Assembly (NCBI GenBank): GCA_017621735.1
Contig: JAGASM010000036.1
Span: 1 to 64,000, forward strand
Direction: 5' to 3'
From: Clostridia bacterium
Lineage (GTDB): Bacteria; Bacillota; Clostridia; Christensenellales; Borkfalkiaceae
Length of the DNA stretch: 64,000 nt
Positions 42,974 to 52,051 of this stretch are shown here, one piece after another (within the stretch, counting starts at the first letter, position 1; the number at the start of each line of letters is the position of its first letter). Position numbers and translations under genes: made by a program. The notes below the pieces were generated by a model. It made no database searches, was not told where the DNA came from, and was given only the letters and a program-made list of their open reading frames with translations.

Positions 42974-43019
42974 GTTTGTGGTTTTGTCAGCACCGCAGCT
43001 TGCGCGAAGAAATGCGTAT

Positions 43020-43484
43020 TTAGTCGAGTTTATTTCCGCATTTTCCGCAAAACGCGTCGTTTGCGTTGAGTTGTTCTCCGCAAGAGGGGCACGTTTTCGT
43101 CAATTTTGCGCCGCAACTTGCGCAAAAGGTATTTTCGGCGGGGTTTTCCGCTCCGCAAGCGCACGTCTTTTTGGGAGTGCTTACGGCATTTGCAATCGTT
43201 TGAAATCCGGGGCTCATGCTTTTTGTCGCCTCGTTAAATACGGGCGCTGTTTCTTGCATGGTATAAGACTGGATTTCCCGTCTAAATGCGAAAATCGTCA
43301 TCATTGCACCTGCTGCCGTCAACGGAAACCCGATAAACATCAAAAAGAACAGTTTGGGCATGCCTTCTCCGATGGAGGAGAAAAAATCAACAAATCCCGT
43401 AATCACGCAGGCAATTCCCGCGACAAGAGCGCTTATGCCGATAATCTTGAGCAGTTTTTTTGTTTTGAGGTGTTTTTCAGACAT
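43020..43484 (-). CDS. Membrane protein with C-terminal double zinc ribbon
   Basis: 154 residues. Two transmembrane helices (IIGISALVAGIACVITGFV; LFFLMFIGFPLTAAGAMMTI), a linker, then two zinc ribbons: CACGAENPAENTFCASCG and CPSCGEQLNANDAFCGKCG, eight Cys in the expected pairs. AAAGGAGAACGACCT before ATG 43484. Family common in Firmicutes; role unknown. Convergent to the DUF4097 gene. Confidence 0.85.
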   Translation of the reverse strand: MSEKHLKTKKLLKIIGISALVAGIACVITGFVDFFSSIGEGMPKLFFLMFIGFPLTAAGAMMTIFAFRREIQSYTMQETAPVFNEATKSMSPGFQTIANAVSTPKKTCACGAENPAENTFCASCGAKLTKTCPSCGEQLNANDAFCGKCGNKLD

Positions 43485-43592
43485 AGGTCGTTCTCCTTTT
43501 TTTCGCTATTCTATCATAGGAACGTTGAGTTGTCAAGAGGGGGTGCCTGCGCTCTTTGTTTTTTTAATTTTACGTTTGCTTGCCGTTTTCGT

Positions 43593-43621
43593 TTGCTCAA
43601 TGCGGGAGAATATGGTATAAT
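43593..43621 (+). promoter_or_regulatory. Promoter of the ABC-F gene
   Basis: TTGCTC (43593-43598), 17 bp, TATAAT (43616-43621), followed by AAGGAG and ATG 43649. Confidence 0.7.
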
Positions 43622-43648
43622 TTTAAGGAGAACAATGAGAGGTGAACT

Positions 43649-45223
43649 ATGTTACAGGTCAACGGCGTCAGTTTGCAGTACGGAAGCAAAAAACTCTTTG
43701 AGGACGTCAATTTGAAATTTACCAAGGGGAATTGCTACGGAATCATCGGCGCGAACGGAGCGGGGAAATCTACCTTCTTGAAGGTCTTGTCGGGGGAAAT
43801 CGAACCCAACAAAGGGGACGTTTCCATGGATAAAAACGAGCGAATGTCCGTTCTTGCGCAAAACCAAAACAAGTACGACTTTGAAACGGTCTTGCGTACG
43901 GTTATGCTTGGGCATAAACACCTTGTGGAAATCATGGACGAAAAGGACGCGCTTTACGCGCATGCGGACTTTACCGAAGAGGACGGCGTGCGGGCTTCCG
44001 AGTTGGAAAGCGAGTTTGCCGAACTCGGCGGTTGGGAGGCGGAGAGCGAGGCGCAGACGCTCTTGAACGAGTTGGATATTCCCACGGAATTGCATTATTT
44101 GCAGATGAGCGAGTTGGACGCAAAGCAAAAGGTGCGCGTGCTGCTTGCGCAAGCGCTGTTCGGCAATCCCGACGTGCTTCTTCTCGACGAGCCGACGAAC
44201 AATCTCGACTTAAAAACCGTCCGTTGGTTAGAAAATTACCTTCTTAACTTTGAAAATACCATTATTATCGTATCGCACAACCGCCACTTCCTCAACAAGG
44301 TGTGCACGCATATTTGCGACGTTGACTTTGGGAAGATCAATCTCTTCCTCGGCAACTACGATTTTTGGTATCACACGTCGCAGTTGCTTGCGCGCCAACA
44401 AAAGGACGCGAATAAAAAGGCGGAGCAACGCGCTGCGGAACTCAAAGAATTCATCGCGCGCTTTGCGGCGAATGCAAGTAAATCGCGCCAAGCGACTTCC
44501 CGTAAAAAAGAGTTGGAAAAACTTACGATTTCCGACTTTAAGCCCTCTTTGCGTAAGTATCCGTTTATCGATTTTAAGTACGAACGGGAAATCGGAAACG
44601 ATATTTTGCAGGTAGAAGGGTTGACGAAAGAAGGATATTTCAAAAATCTTTCGTTTACCGTGCAAAAAGGGGACAAGATCGGAATCGTATGCGACAAGTC
44701 CACCACCGTTACCATGCTTTACGACGTCCTCACGGGCAAAGAACAGGCGGATGCGGGTACGGTAAAGTGGGGGAAAACGATTTCGCACTCCTATTTTCCG
44801 CAAAACAACAACGAGTTTTTCGACGGCTGCAATTTAACGCTTGTGCAATGGCTTTCGCAGTTCAGTAAAGACCATTACGAAGAATATCTCCGCGGTTGGC
44901 TCGGCAGAATGCTCTTCTCGGGAGAAGAGGCAATGAAGAGCGCAAAGGTGCTTTCGGGTGGCGAAAAGGTGCGCTGTATGCTCGCCAAAATGATGCTCGA
45001 AGGGGGGAATTTCCTCATTTTCGACGAACCGACCAACCACCTCGATTTGGAATCGATCACCTCGCTCAACAACGGACTTACGGCGTTTAAGGGATGCATG
45101 CTCTTGACGTCGCACGACCAAGAACTCATGAATACGGTTGCGAACCGCATTATCGTCATTGACGAAACGAAGACGTTTGACAAGAACGTTACCTTCGACG
45201 AATATTTGGAACTTGTAGAATAA
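43649..45223 (+). CDS. ABC-F family ATPase (YbiT-like)
   Basis: 524 residues, two ATPase domains and no transmembrane part, the ribosome-associated ABC-F type. First domain: Walker A GANGAGKST (34-42), Walker B LLLDEPTNNLDL, but its signature reads MSELDAKQKVRV instead of LSGGQ. Second domain: a normal signature LSGGEKVRC and DEPTNHLDLE, but Walker A is IVCDKSTTVTM, lacking the GxxGxGK pattern. So each composite site is damaged on one side, as in YbiT-like members. Translation factor rather than drug resistance is more likely. Confidence 0.88.
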   Translation: MLQVNGVSLQYGSKKLFEDVNLKFTKGNCYGIIGANGAGKSTFLKVLSGEIEPNKGDVSMDKNERMSVLAQNQNKYDFETVLRTVMLGHKHLVEIMDEKDALYAHADFTEEDGVRASELESEFAELGGWEAESEAQTLLNELDIPTELHYLQMSELDAKQKVRVLLAQALFGNPDVLLLDEPTNNLDLKTVRWLENYLLNFENTIIIVSHNRHFLNKVCTHICDVDFGKINLFLGNYDFWYHTSQLLARQQKDANKKAEQRAAELKEFIARFAANASKSRQATSRKKELEKLTISDFKPSLRKYPFIDFKYEREIGNDILQVEGLTKEGYFKNLSFTVQKGDKIGIVCDKSTTVTMLYDVLTGKEQADAGTVKWGKTISHSYFPQNNNEFFDGCNLTLVQWLSQFSKDHYEEYLRGWLGRMLFSGEEAMKSAKVLSGGEKVRCMLAKMMLEGGNFLIFDEPTNHLDLESITSLNNGLTAFKGCMLLTSHDQELMNTVANRIIVIDETKTFDKNVTFDEYLELVE

Positions 45224-45225
45224 CA

Positions 45226-45260
45226 AAAACCCGTTCCCGCCTCGCGGGAACGGGTTTTTT
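45226..45260 (+). terminator. Terminator of the ABC-F gene
   Basis: AAAACCCGTTCCCGC / GCGGGAACGGGTTTT perfect 15-bp arms, CTC loop and T run. Confidence 0.93.
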
Positions 45261-45265
45261 TTAAT

Positions 45266-45365
45266 TATAGCCTTTAGCGGAAAAAGATCATCGCTTGAAG
45301 TGGTGGTATAAAAAATAAAGTAAGATTGCCGACCGCAAATAAAAAACGCAAGAGGATTTTGAATG
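45266..45365. repeat. Dispersed single copy of the FSGKE mini-ORF repeat
   Basis: GCCTTTAGCGGAAAA, CGCTTGAAGTGGTGGTATAA, CCGACCGCAAATAAAAAAC and GCAAGAGGATTTTGAATG match the 35978-36340 array. Here the mini-ORF reads AFSGKRSSLEVVV and lacks an ATG. The copy ends 20 bp before the 0A box of spo0A. Confidence 0.8.
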
Positions 45366-45388
45366 AAAAAAAGAAAAATTCGCGGTAA

Positions 45389-45395
45389 TTCGACA
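45389..45395 (-). promoter_or_regulatory. 0A box upstream of spo0A
   Basis: TGTCGAA on the minus strand, a perfect match to the 7-bp Spo0A binding site, 60 bp upstream of the spo0A -35 box. Suggests autoregulation. Confidence 0.65.
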
Positions 45396-45455
45396 TTTTT
45401 GTATACAAAAACAATAATTTTGCAAAATTATATTTTATTTTTTTACAAAAATCGC

Positions 45456-45484
45456 TTTACACTTACAAAAATGTGTTTTATAAT
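45456..45484 (+). promoter_or_regulatory. Promoter of spo0A
   Basis: TTTACA (45456-45461), 17 bp, TATAAT (45479-45484); AGGCGAGGG lies before the start. Confidence 0.75.
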
Positions 45485-45515
45485 ACCTACATCATCACAT
45501 TGAGGCGAGGGAATT

Positions 45516-46280
45516 ATGAAACAAGAACAAGTGATCATTTTAGAAAACAACGAGTCGTTTGCGCAACAATTACAAGCGGAACTTTCAAAATGGGAGGGGC
45601 TTTCCGTATGTGCAGTAACGGACGACGGGGAAGAGGGGTTATCTCTCATCGAGCGGCATAAACCGTCGCTGATTTTATTAAGTCTGCATCTAAAACGGCA
45701 AGACGGATTTTCCGTTTTGGAAGAATTGCACAAGTTGGGAAAACGGGCAAACGTTGTCGTGCTCGGCAACTTTTCGGATGATGCGGTTATCAATCGCGTC
45801 ATTTCACTCGGCGCACGTTATTACATGATGAAACCCGTTTCCGCGGAGGTGGTCGCGGGGCGGTTAAAGCAACTTGCGGAAGAGGACGCAGGCGCGCCTG
45901 TAACGGAGAACGTTGAACGCAAGCGCGCCGGATCGCTTGACGAGCGGATTAGCGGAATTTTTATTTCTATCGGGATTCCGCCGCATATCAAAGGATATAA
46001 TTATTTACGTGAGGGGATCAAAATGGCGGTGGAAGATCCGCACATCATCAACAACGTAACGAAAAAATTGTATCCGATGATCGGGGAACGTTTTGAAACT
46101 TCGGCAAGTAAAGTAGAACGGGCAATTCGCCATGCCATTGAAGTTGCTTGGAATCGTGGACGCATTGATGCGGTAAATGCAATCTTTGGAGCGCGGGTAT
46201 ATATCGGTACGGAAAAGCCGACGAACAGTGAATTTATTGCGCTTGTTGCGGATAAACTCATTTTAGAAAATATGGCGTAG
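45516..46280 (+). CDS. spo0A: Spo0A-family sporulation regulator with degenerate receiver domain
   Basis: 254 residues. The C-terminal effector domain is well conserved: FISIGIPPHIKGYNYLREGI, VTKKLYPMIGERFETSASKVERAIRHAIEVAW. The receiver aligns without gaps to B. subtilis Spo0A but differs at nearly every active residue: Glu10-Asn11 for Asp10-Asp11, Ser56 for the phosphorylated Asp56, Gly84 for Thr84; only Lys106 remains. Phosphorelay control as known cannot work. Flanked by an ABC-F gene and ftsK; the usual spoIVB neighbour is absent, so a second, normal copy elsewhere is possible. Own promoter and a 0A box. Confidence 0.9.
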   Translation: MKQEQVIILENNESFAQQLQAELSKWEGLSVCAVTDDGEEGLSLIERHKPSLILLSLHLKRQDGFSVLEELHKLGKRANVVVLGNFSDDAVINRVISLGARYYMMKPVSAEVVAGRLKQLAEEDAGAPVTENVERKRAGSLDERISGIFISIGIPPHIKGYNYLREGIKMAVEDPHIINNVTKKLYPMIGERFETSASKVERAIRHAIEVAWNRGRIDAVNAIFGARVYIGTEKPTNSEFIALVADKLILENMA

Positions 46281-46329
46281 CCGCACGGGTTGCCGCGTTC
46301 ATGGGTATGGCGGAAGGGCAATTCTTTCT

Positions 46330-46620
46330 ATGGGAAGACGGCTTTTCGGCGGACAAGGCGTGCGGAGTGTTCTACGAGCGCGGCGAAGAGGGAGTTTCAG
46401 TTTTCGAGCGGATAAAGCGTGTACGGTGTTCTACGGGGGCGCGGCGGACGAAGAAAGCGTGTACGGTGTTCTACGGGTGCGCGACGGAAGAAGGGAGTTT
46501 CAGTTTTCTAGCGGATAAAGCGTGTACGGCGTTCCATTGAGCGCGGCGAAGAGGGGGTTTCAGTTTTCGAGCGGATAAAGCGTGTACGGTGTTCTACGGG
46601 TGCGGCGAAGAGGGAACTGT
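46330..46620. repeat. Degenerate tandem repeat of about 55-75 bp, four to five copies
   Basis: GCGGATAAAGCGTGTACGGTGTTCTACGGG with GCGGCGAAGAGGGAGTTTCAGTTTTCGAG recur between 46330 and 46620. No gene between spo0A and ftsK; 46621-46832 contains only a hairpin GGGCGGGGAACCGCCC and the ftsK promoter. Confidence 0.8.
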
Positions 46621-46832
46621 GGCTTTTGCAAATCGTTTTGAAAAACCGCACGTTTTTTGAATGAAATAATACGTTGGCGATTGTACGAAAAAAGCGATGA
46701 TTCGGGCGGGGAACCGCCCGTATTTTTTCTATTTACCATCGAATTTTTTGCTTGGCTATACGCGCGCGTGCCCCTTTTATGAAAAAAAGTACTTTTTTCC
46801 GTGCAAAGAGGGAAAATATTTTCGCAATACCG

Positions 46833-46861
46833 TTGAAAAATCCAAGGAAAAATGTTATACT
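46833..46861 (+). promoter_or_regulatory. Promoter of ftsK
   Basis: TTGAAA (46833-46838), 17 bp, TATACT (46856-46861). Confidence 0.72.
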
Positions 46862-46910
46862 GTAAAGTGAGAAAAAAGCGATTCCCGTAAGGGAAGAACG
46901 GAGGAATATT

Positions 46911-49900
46911 TTGAACGGACTCGGACGAGGCACAAATAAAGAAAACAAGGAGAATCGTTCCTTTTTCACACGGGAAACGGTCGGCATGACGCTATTGCTG
47001 TTTAGTGCGATTGCGTTTTTGATTGCGGTTACCCGTTCGTTGATGTTTGGGGAAGTGGGGATTGCCATTACGGGATTCTTGCTCGGCGTTTTCGGTTATC
47101 TTACCTATCCTATTCTCATTTTGTTGATTTACACATCCGTCGTGATGGTATTTGGGAAGAAATTACTTCCCACCCGTTGGGTTACTTATTTTTACGCGCT
47201 TTTGGCGGTTGTCTTTTTGATCGTTCACCTTGGAACGAGTGTGGACGCCGTGAACGGAACGTATGGCGAATATCTGGTTGCGTGTTATACAGCGGGAGAA
47301 GGTGGGATTACTACCTGCACGGGGGGCGGAATCGTCTATGCGCTTGTCGTGTATCCTTTCCGCGCGCTCCTTTCCGTTGCGGGCGCGTTCGTCGTATTTT
47401 CCTTCCTCGTCGCGCTTACCCTCTTTTTGATCGTTCGCAAAACGCCTCTTTTTGAGGCGGTCAAGCGCAGAGCGGTGGGCGGAGAAAAACAAGTGCGCAA
47501 ACCGCAAAGCACGGCGGGGAGAGAATTACCCCAAGCGGAAGGCGTGCGCGCGTATCCCGCGCCGATTACGTTTGACGATTTACCGCAGGCGGAAGCGCCG
47601 AAAGCGGTTCCCGTTCAACAAGAGCGGACGGAAGCGGGGGCGCCGAAGGTGTCCGAATATCGCAAGAGCCGTGAAATTCTCTTTTCAACCGATCCTGCGA
47701 GCAGTTATCGCGACAATTTGATTTTCGACCGCGATTCGCGGTTTAACAGTACCAAGCGCCGTTCGACGGTTACGCCGACGGAAGGGGAAACGCCGACGAC
47801 CTATTTGAGCGGATACTCCGAGCGCGCGGAAGAGGTGCGCGAGAGTATGCCGAGAAGGGTAGTCGAGCCGACGCGCCCGCGCTACGAAGAGGGGACGTTC
47901 CGTGCCGAAACGCCCACGCAATACGACCTTCCCCAAATAGAGGCGCCCGCGCCCTCTTACCGCGCGAGCCAAGCGCCTGCACAACCCGTTCAAGAACGCG
48001 ATTATTACAAAAACGACGTAGCGTACGAAGAAGAATATTCTTCCGCGCCCAACGTTTCCGATTATGAGGATGAGATTCCCGACCTGCTTCCCGAAGAAGA
48101 ACCCGTCCGCGAGTTGCCCGCAGAGCAAGTGGAACGGGTAACGCCTTCGTCTGCGATGGCGTCGGATATCCGCAGTTTGTTCTCCTCCTCCCAAGATACA
48201 AAAGATAAGGATGATTCCATTTCAGGAGGGCGCATTCGTCCCGTTCCGACGGAGCAAATGGACGTCGAGAGAGGCGGGCGTATTCGCGGGGAGCAATTCT
48301 CCGAGGGATTGCGCGGAGAAAGACGGAGCGTTGCAGGGTTGTTTGATTCGGAAGAACCGGAACTTCCCGAAGAAACCGAAACAACGCCTCTTCCCGAAAG
48401 CGGAAGAAGGCTTCTTGCGCACACCATGGCGGCAAGCGCAACGCCGAAAGAGGAAGAAAAGCCCGCACCCAAACCGCAAAAACACGTGTACAAGGCATAT
48501 AATCGCCCGTCGATCGAACTGTTCCGTCAATCGGAAGATAAGGTGGACGTTCCCCAAGAGGAAATCGACCGCAATTCCGCGATTATCGTGGAAACGTTGG
48601 ACGGTTTCCACGTCGATGCGGAAGTGGTTAAGGTAACGTGCGGTTCGTCCGTTACCCGTTACGATATCGACATTCCCCGCAATATCACGGTCAATACCGT
48701 TATCAAAAGGGATGAAGAAATCGCCATGCGCCTCCATGCGCGCGACGGCGTCAATATGTATGCAAACCGTGAAAGCGGAGCCATTTCCATCGAAGTTCCC
48801 AACGCGAAGCGCGCAACCGTAGGGGTGCGTTCCGTTATGAATGCGGACGACTACGTCAACGCGAAACCGACGGCGCTTGCCTTTGTCATGGGGAAAGACG
48901 TCGAGGGGCGGGACGTATGCGGTGATATCGTCAAAATGAAGCACGTGCTCGTGGCGGGCTCTACGGGCTCGGGGAAATCGGTGTGCCTTAACGCGCTTCT
49001 CGTCAGTTTGATTTGCAAGTATTCGCCCGAAGATTTGCGCCTCATCTTGATCGATCCCAAAAAGGTAGAGTTCGCCGTGTTCGACGGGCTTCCGCACTTG
49101 ATGATCAACGAAATTATCGCCGACGCGCAAAAGGCGGTTACGGCGCTTAATTGGGCGATCAAAGAAATGGAACGCCGTTACAGTTTGTTCGAGCAAAAGA
49201 CGAGGGACGGAAGTCTTGTCCACAATATCGACGATTACAACACAAAGCGTACCGAAGATGAGGACAAACTTGCAAAGATCGTCATCGTCGTCGACGAACT
49301 TGCGGATTTGATGTCGGTTGCAAAGAAAGACATAGAAGAAAGGATTCAGCGACTTGCGCAAAAGGCGCGGGCGGCGGGGATTCACCTCGTCATCGCAACG
49401 CAGCGTCCGTCCGTCGACGTCATTACGGGCGTCATCAAGGGGAATTTACCTACGCGCCTTGCATTCCGCGTCATTCAAGAAGTGGACAGCCGTACCATTC
49501 TCGACGAATCGGGTGCGGAAAAATTGCTTGGCTACGGGGATATGCTTTACCGTACGGAAGGAATGTTCAGTTGCAAGCGCGTTCAAGGCGCGTTCTTGAC
49601 GACGAACGAAATCGAATCGGTCGTCAAAGATATCAAGGCGAACAACGAGGCGTATTTCGACGAATCGGTTGCCGACTTTATCAACAGTACCAACCAAACG
49701 GCGGAAAGCAGCGGCGCGGCAAGCGACGCGGACGGCAGTGCAGCGGATCCGCAGTATATCAAAGCGCTCGGAATCGTAGTAAAACTCGGTCAGGCGTCCA
49801 TTTCGCTTATTCAGAGAAAGTGTTCGGTCGGCTATAACCACGCGGGGAAAATTATCGAGTGGATGGAAGTGATGGGGTACATTTCCCCGTTTGACGGAAA

Positions 49901-49967
49901 GGCGAAAGCGCGTACCGTATTGCTTACGCCCGAAGAGTACGAAAGTAAGTACGGCAGTTTGGATTAA
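46911..49967 (+). CDS. ftsK: FtsK/SpoIIIE DNA translocase
   Basis: 1018 residues from TTG 46911 (ACGGAGGA upstream). Four to five N-terminal transmembrane helices (residues 25-185), a long acidic, Pro/Glu-rich linker (about 190-540) longer than in SpoIIIE, then the motor: Walker A AGSTGSGKSVCLN (about 681), DPKKVEFAVFDGLPHL, Walker B IVIVVDELADLM, RPSVDVITGVIKGNLPTRLAF, and the winged-helix gamma domain (SISLIQRKCSVGYNHAGKII). Moves DNA through the division or sporulation septum. Could serve as both FtsK and SpoIIIE. Confidence 0.95.
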   Translation: MNGLGRGTNKENKENRSFFTRETVGMTLLLFSAIAFLIAVTRSLMFGEVGIAITGFLLGVFGYLTYPILILLIYTSVVMVFGKKLLPTRWVTYFYALLAVVFLIVHLGTSVDAVNGTYGEYLVACYTAGEGGITTCTGGGIVYALVVYPFRALLSVAGAFVVFSFLVALTLFLIVRKTPLFEAVKRRAVGGEKQVRKPQSTAGRELPQAEGVRAYPAPITFDDLPQAEAPKAVPVQQERTEAGAPKVSEYRKSREILFSTDPASSYRDNLIFDRDSRFNSTKRRSTVTPTEGETPTTYLSGYSERAEEVRESMPRRVVEPTRPRYEEGTFRAETPTQYDLPQIEAPAPSYRASQAPAQPVQERDYYKNDVAYEEEYSSAPNVSDYEDEIPDLLPEEEPVRELPAEQVERVTPSSAMASDIRSLFSSSQDTKDKDDSISGGRIRPVPTEQMDVERGGRIRGEQFSEGLRGERRSVAGLFDSEEPELPEETETTPLPESGRRLLAHTMAASATPKEEEKPAPKPQKHVYKAYNRPSIELFRQSEDKVDVPQEEIDRNSAIIVETLDGFHVDAEVVKVTCGSSVTRYDIDIPRNITVNTVIKRDEEIAMRLHARDGVNMYANRESGAISIEVPNAKRATVGVRSVMNADDYVNAKPTALAFVMGKDVEGRDVCGDIVKMKHVLVAGSTGSGKSVCLNALLVSLICKYSPEDLRLILIDPKKVEFAVFDGLPHLMINEIIADAQKAVTALNWAIKEMERRYSLFEQKTRDGSLVHNIDDYNTKRTEDEDKLAKIVIVVDELADLMSVAKKDIEERIQRLAQKARAAGIHLVIATQRPSVDVITGVIKGNLPTRLAFRVIQEVDSRTILDESGAEKLLGYGDMLYRTEGMFSCKRVQGAFLTTNEIESVVKDIKANNEAYFDESVADFINSTNQTAESSGAASDADGSAADPQYIKALGIVVKLGQASISLIQRKCSVGYNHAGKIIEWMEVMGYISPFDGKAKARTVLLTPEEYESKYGSLD

Positions 49968-50132
49968 GCGGAATTTAGGCGGACGGAATTTTCAAAAAGT
50001 CCGCGCGGGGGCGTGTTTTCCTCAAAGAAACGGAAGGGTAACTTTTTCGGAAACGGCAAGGGGTGCGTCAATTCCCCGCAAAGCAACTTTTTTCGGAAAC
50101 GGTAAAACAAAAGCAGGTAGGAGTCTTGGCGG

Positions 50133-51464
50133 ATGATCAAGAAAAAGTTTGGGATGATTTCCCTTGGGTGCGATAAAAACCGCGTCGACGGCGAACGGTT
50201 GCTCGGCGAGGTGAAAGCGCACGGATGTGAAATAACAGACGATCCGAGCGAAGCGGAAATTTTAATCGTCAATACGTGCGCATTTTTGAATGCGGCGCGA
50301 AAAGAGGCGATTGAAACGGTGCTCGAATGTAACGGATACCGAAGCGGGAAGTTGGAAAAACTTGTCGTAAGCGGATGTCTTCCCGAAAAGTACGTAGACG
50401 AACTGTTTGCGCCTTTGACGGAAGCGGACGTGTTTCTCGGCATCAACGACGCAAACGTTCTCTTTGAGGCGTTGGAGCGTTCTTATCGGGGAGAACGGGT
50501 GAACGGCGTTCGTTCTTGTCAAAACCCTGTTCCCGCGACGCGCGTGCTTACCACGGTGCCGCATCTTGCGTATTTGAAAATTGCGGACGGTTGTGCAAAT
50601 CACTGCACGTACTGCTTGATTCCCAAAATCCGCGGGAAGTACCGTTCTTATCCGATGGAAGACCTTGTAGAAGAGGCGAAAGGGCTTGGGCAAATCGACG
50701 AACTCATTCTCGTCGCACAAGATACCACCCGTTACGGAATCGACCTTTACGGAAACAATCAATTTGTAAATTTAATCAAAAAAATTTCTAAACTTGACAA
50801 CATATGCCACATTCGTTTGTTATACTGTTATCCGGAAATGATTTCCGAGGAGTTGATTGAAGAAATCAAGCGGAATAAAAAGGTATTGCATTATTTGGAT
50901 ATTCCTTTGCAGCACTCGGAAGACCGTATTTTGAAGAGAATGGGGCGGCGGGGAACGCGGCAAAGTTATCTTTCTTTGTTTGAACGTCTTCGCAAAGAAA
51001 TTCCCGATCTCGCCATTCGCACGACGTTTATCAGCGGGTTTCCTTCCGAAAAAGAAGAGGAACACGTCGCGCTCAAACGGTTTTTAGGGGAGGCAAACTT
51101 GACCAACTGCGGGTTTTTTGCCTACTCTCGTGAGCCTGATACGCCCGCGTACGGCATGGCGGAGCAAGTGCATCACGCGACGAAAGGTCGCCGAGTGCGT
51201 GAGTTGTACGCCGTGCAGGCGGAAATATCCCGCACATATTTGCAAGCGTACGTAGGAAAGACGCTCGAAGTCGTTTGCGACGGGATTGATTACGAAAAAT
51301 CATGTTTCGTCGGAAGGGCGTTTTTCCAAGCGCCCGAGATTGACGGAGTCGTCTACTTTACCTCCCCTCGGGCGGAAACGGGAAAACGGTATCAAATCGT
51401 CGTGGATTCGGCGGACGAATACGATCTATACGGACATACGGAGGAATCATATGAACTTACCTAA
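50133..51464 (+). CDS. rimO: Ribosomal protein S12 methylthiotransferase RimO
   Basis: 443 residues. UPF0004 domain with SLGCDKNRVDGE, NTCAFLNAARKEAIE and SGCLPEKY Cys ligands; radical SAM site GCANHCTYCLIPKIRGKYRS; C-terminal TRAM domain ending near DEYDLYGH. The SLGCxKNxVD and GRYRS-like motifs separate RimO from MiaB. Adds methylthio to an Asp of S12. Start ATG 50133; overlaps pgsA by 14 nt. Confidence 0.95.
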   Translation: MIKKKFGMISLGCDKNRVDGERLLGEVKAHGCEITDDPSEAEILIVNTCAFLNAARKEAIETVLECNGYRSGKLEKLVVSGCLPEKYVDELFAPLTEADVFLGINDANVLFEALERSYRGERVNGVRSCQNPVPATRVLTTVPHLAYLKIADGCANHCTYCLIPKIRGKYRSYPMEDLVEEAKGLGQIDELILVAQDTTRYGIDLYGNNQFVNLIKKISKLDNICHIRLLYCYPEMISEELIEEIKRNKKVLHYLDIPLQHSEDRILKRMGRRGTRQSYLSLFERLRKEIPDLAIRTTFISGFPSEKEEEHVALKRFLGEANLTNCGFFAYSREPDTPAYGMAEQVHHATKGRRVRELYAVQAEISRTYLQAYVGKTLEVVCDGIDYEKSCFVGRAFFQAPEIDGVVYFTSPRAETGKRYQIVVDSADEYDLYGHTEESYELT

Positions 51465-52041
51465 CAAAATTACCTTGGCGAGAATTTTTCTCATCCCCGC
51501 GTTTATCGTACTCTTTTATTTGGAGGAGACGTTAAACGGATATAACTACCTTGTCGCGGGAATCGTCTTTTCTGTTGCGGCGGCGACCGATTTTGTAGAC
51601 GGACACATTGCAAGAAAGCGCGGGCTTGTTACCAACCTCGGAAAATTTCTTGATCCGATTGCGGACAAAGTTCTCGTTTCCACGGCGTTTATCTTGCTTT
51701 TAACAAGACCGATGGCGTTTGAAGTGGTCGGGGAATGGGGGATTCCCGTCGCGGGCGTTCTCGTCGCGTTGATTTTGGCGCGGGAACTCATCGTAAGTGG
51801 ATTCCGTATGATCGCCGCGGGACAAAATATCGTTCTTGCAGCGGATAACATCGGAAAAATCAAGGCTTGGATGCAAGACGTCGCGGTTGCGGCGCTCGTC
51901 ATCGCGACGTCTTTTCTCGGCACGGAGTTTGGAACGGTTGCCGTTTATATCGGACTCGTTTCCTTTGTCATATGCGCAATTTTAACCGTTTGGTCGGGAA
52001 TTCATTACATTGTAAAAAACAGAGCGGTGCTCAAATCTTGA
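51451..52041 (+). CDS. pgsA: CDP-diacylglycerol-glycerol-3-phosphate 3-phosphatidyltransferase
   Basis: 196 residues from ATG 51451 (GGAGGA upstream). CDP-alcohol phosphotransferase motif D-x2-DG-x2-AR-x8-G-x3-D-x3-D complete: DFVDGHIARK...GKFLDPIADK. Five to six transmembrane segments. Makes phosphatidylglycerophosphate, the precursor of PG and cardiolipin. rimO-pgsA-cinA-recA is a common Firmicutes order. Confidence 0.95.
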   Translation: MNLPNKITLARIFLIPAFIVLFYLEETLNGYNYLVAGIVFSVAAATDFVDGHIARKRGLVTNLGKFLDPIADKVLVSTAFILLLTRPMAFEVVGEWGIPVAGVLVALILARELIVSGFRMIAAGQNIVLAADNIGKIKAWMQDVAVAALVIATSFLGTEFGTVAVYIGLVSFVICAILTVWSGIHYIVKNRAVLKS

Positions 52042-52051
52042 GGGGGCAATC

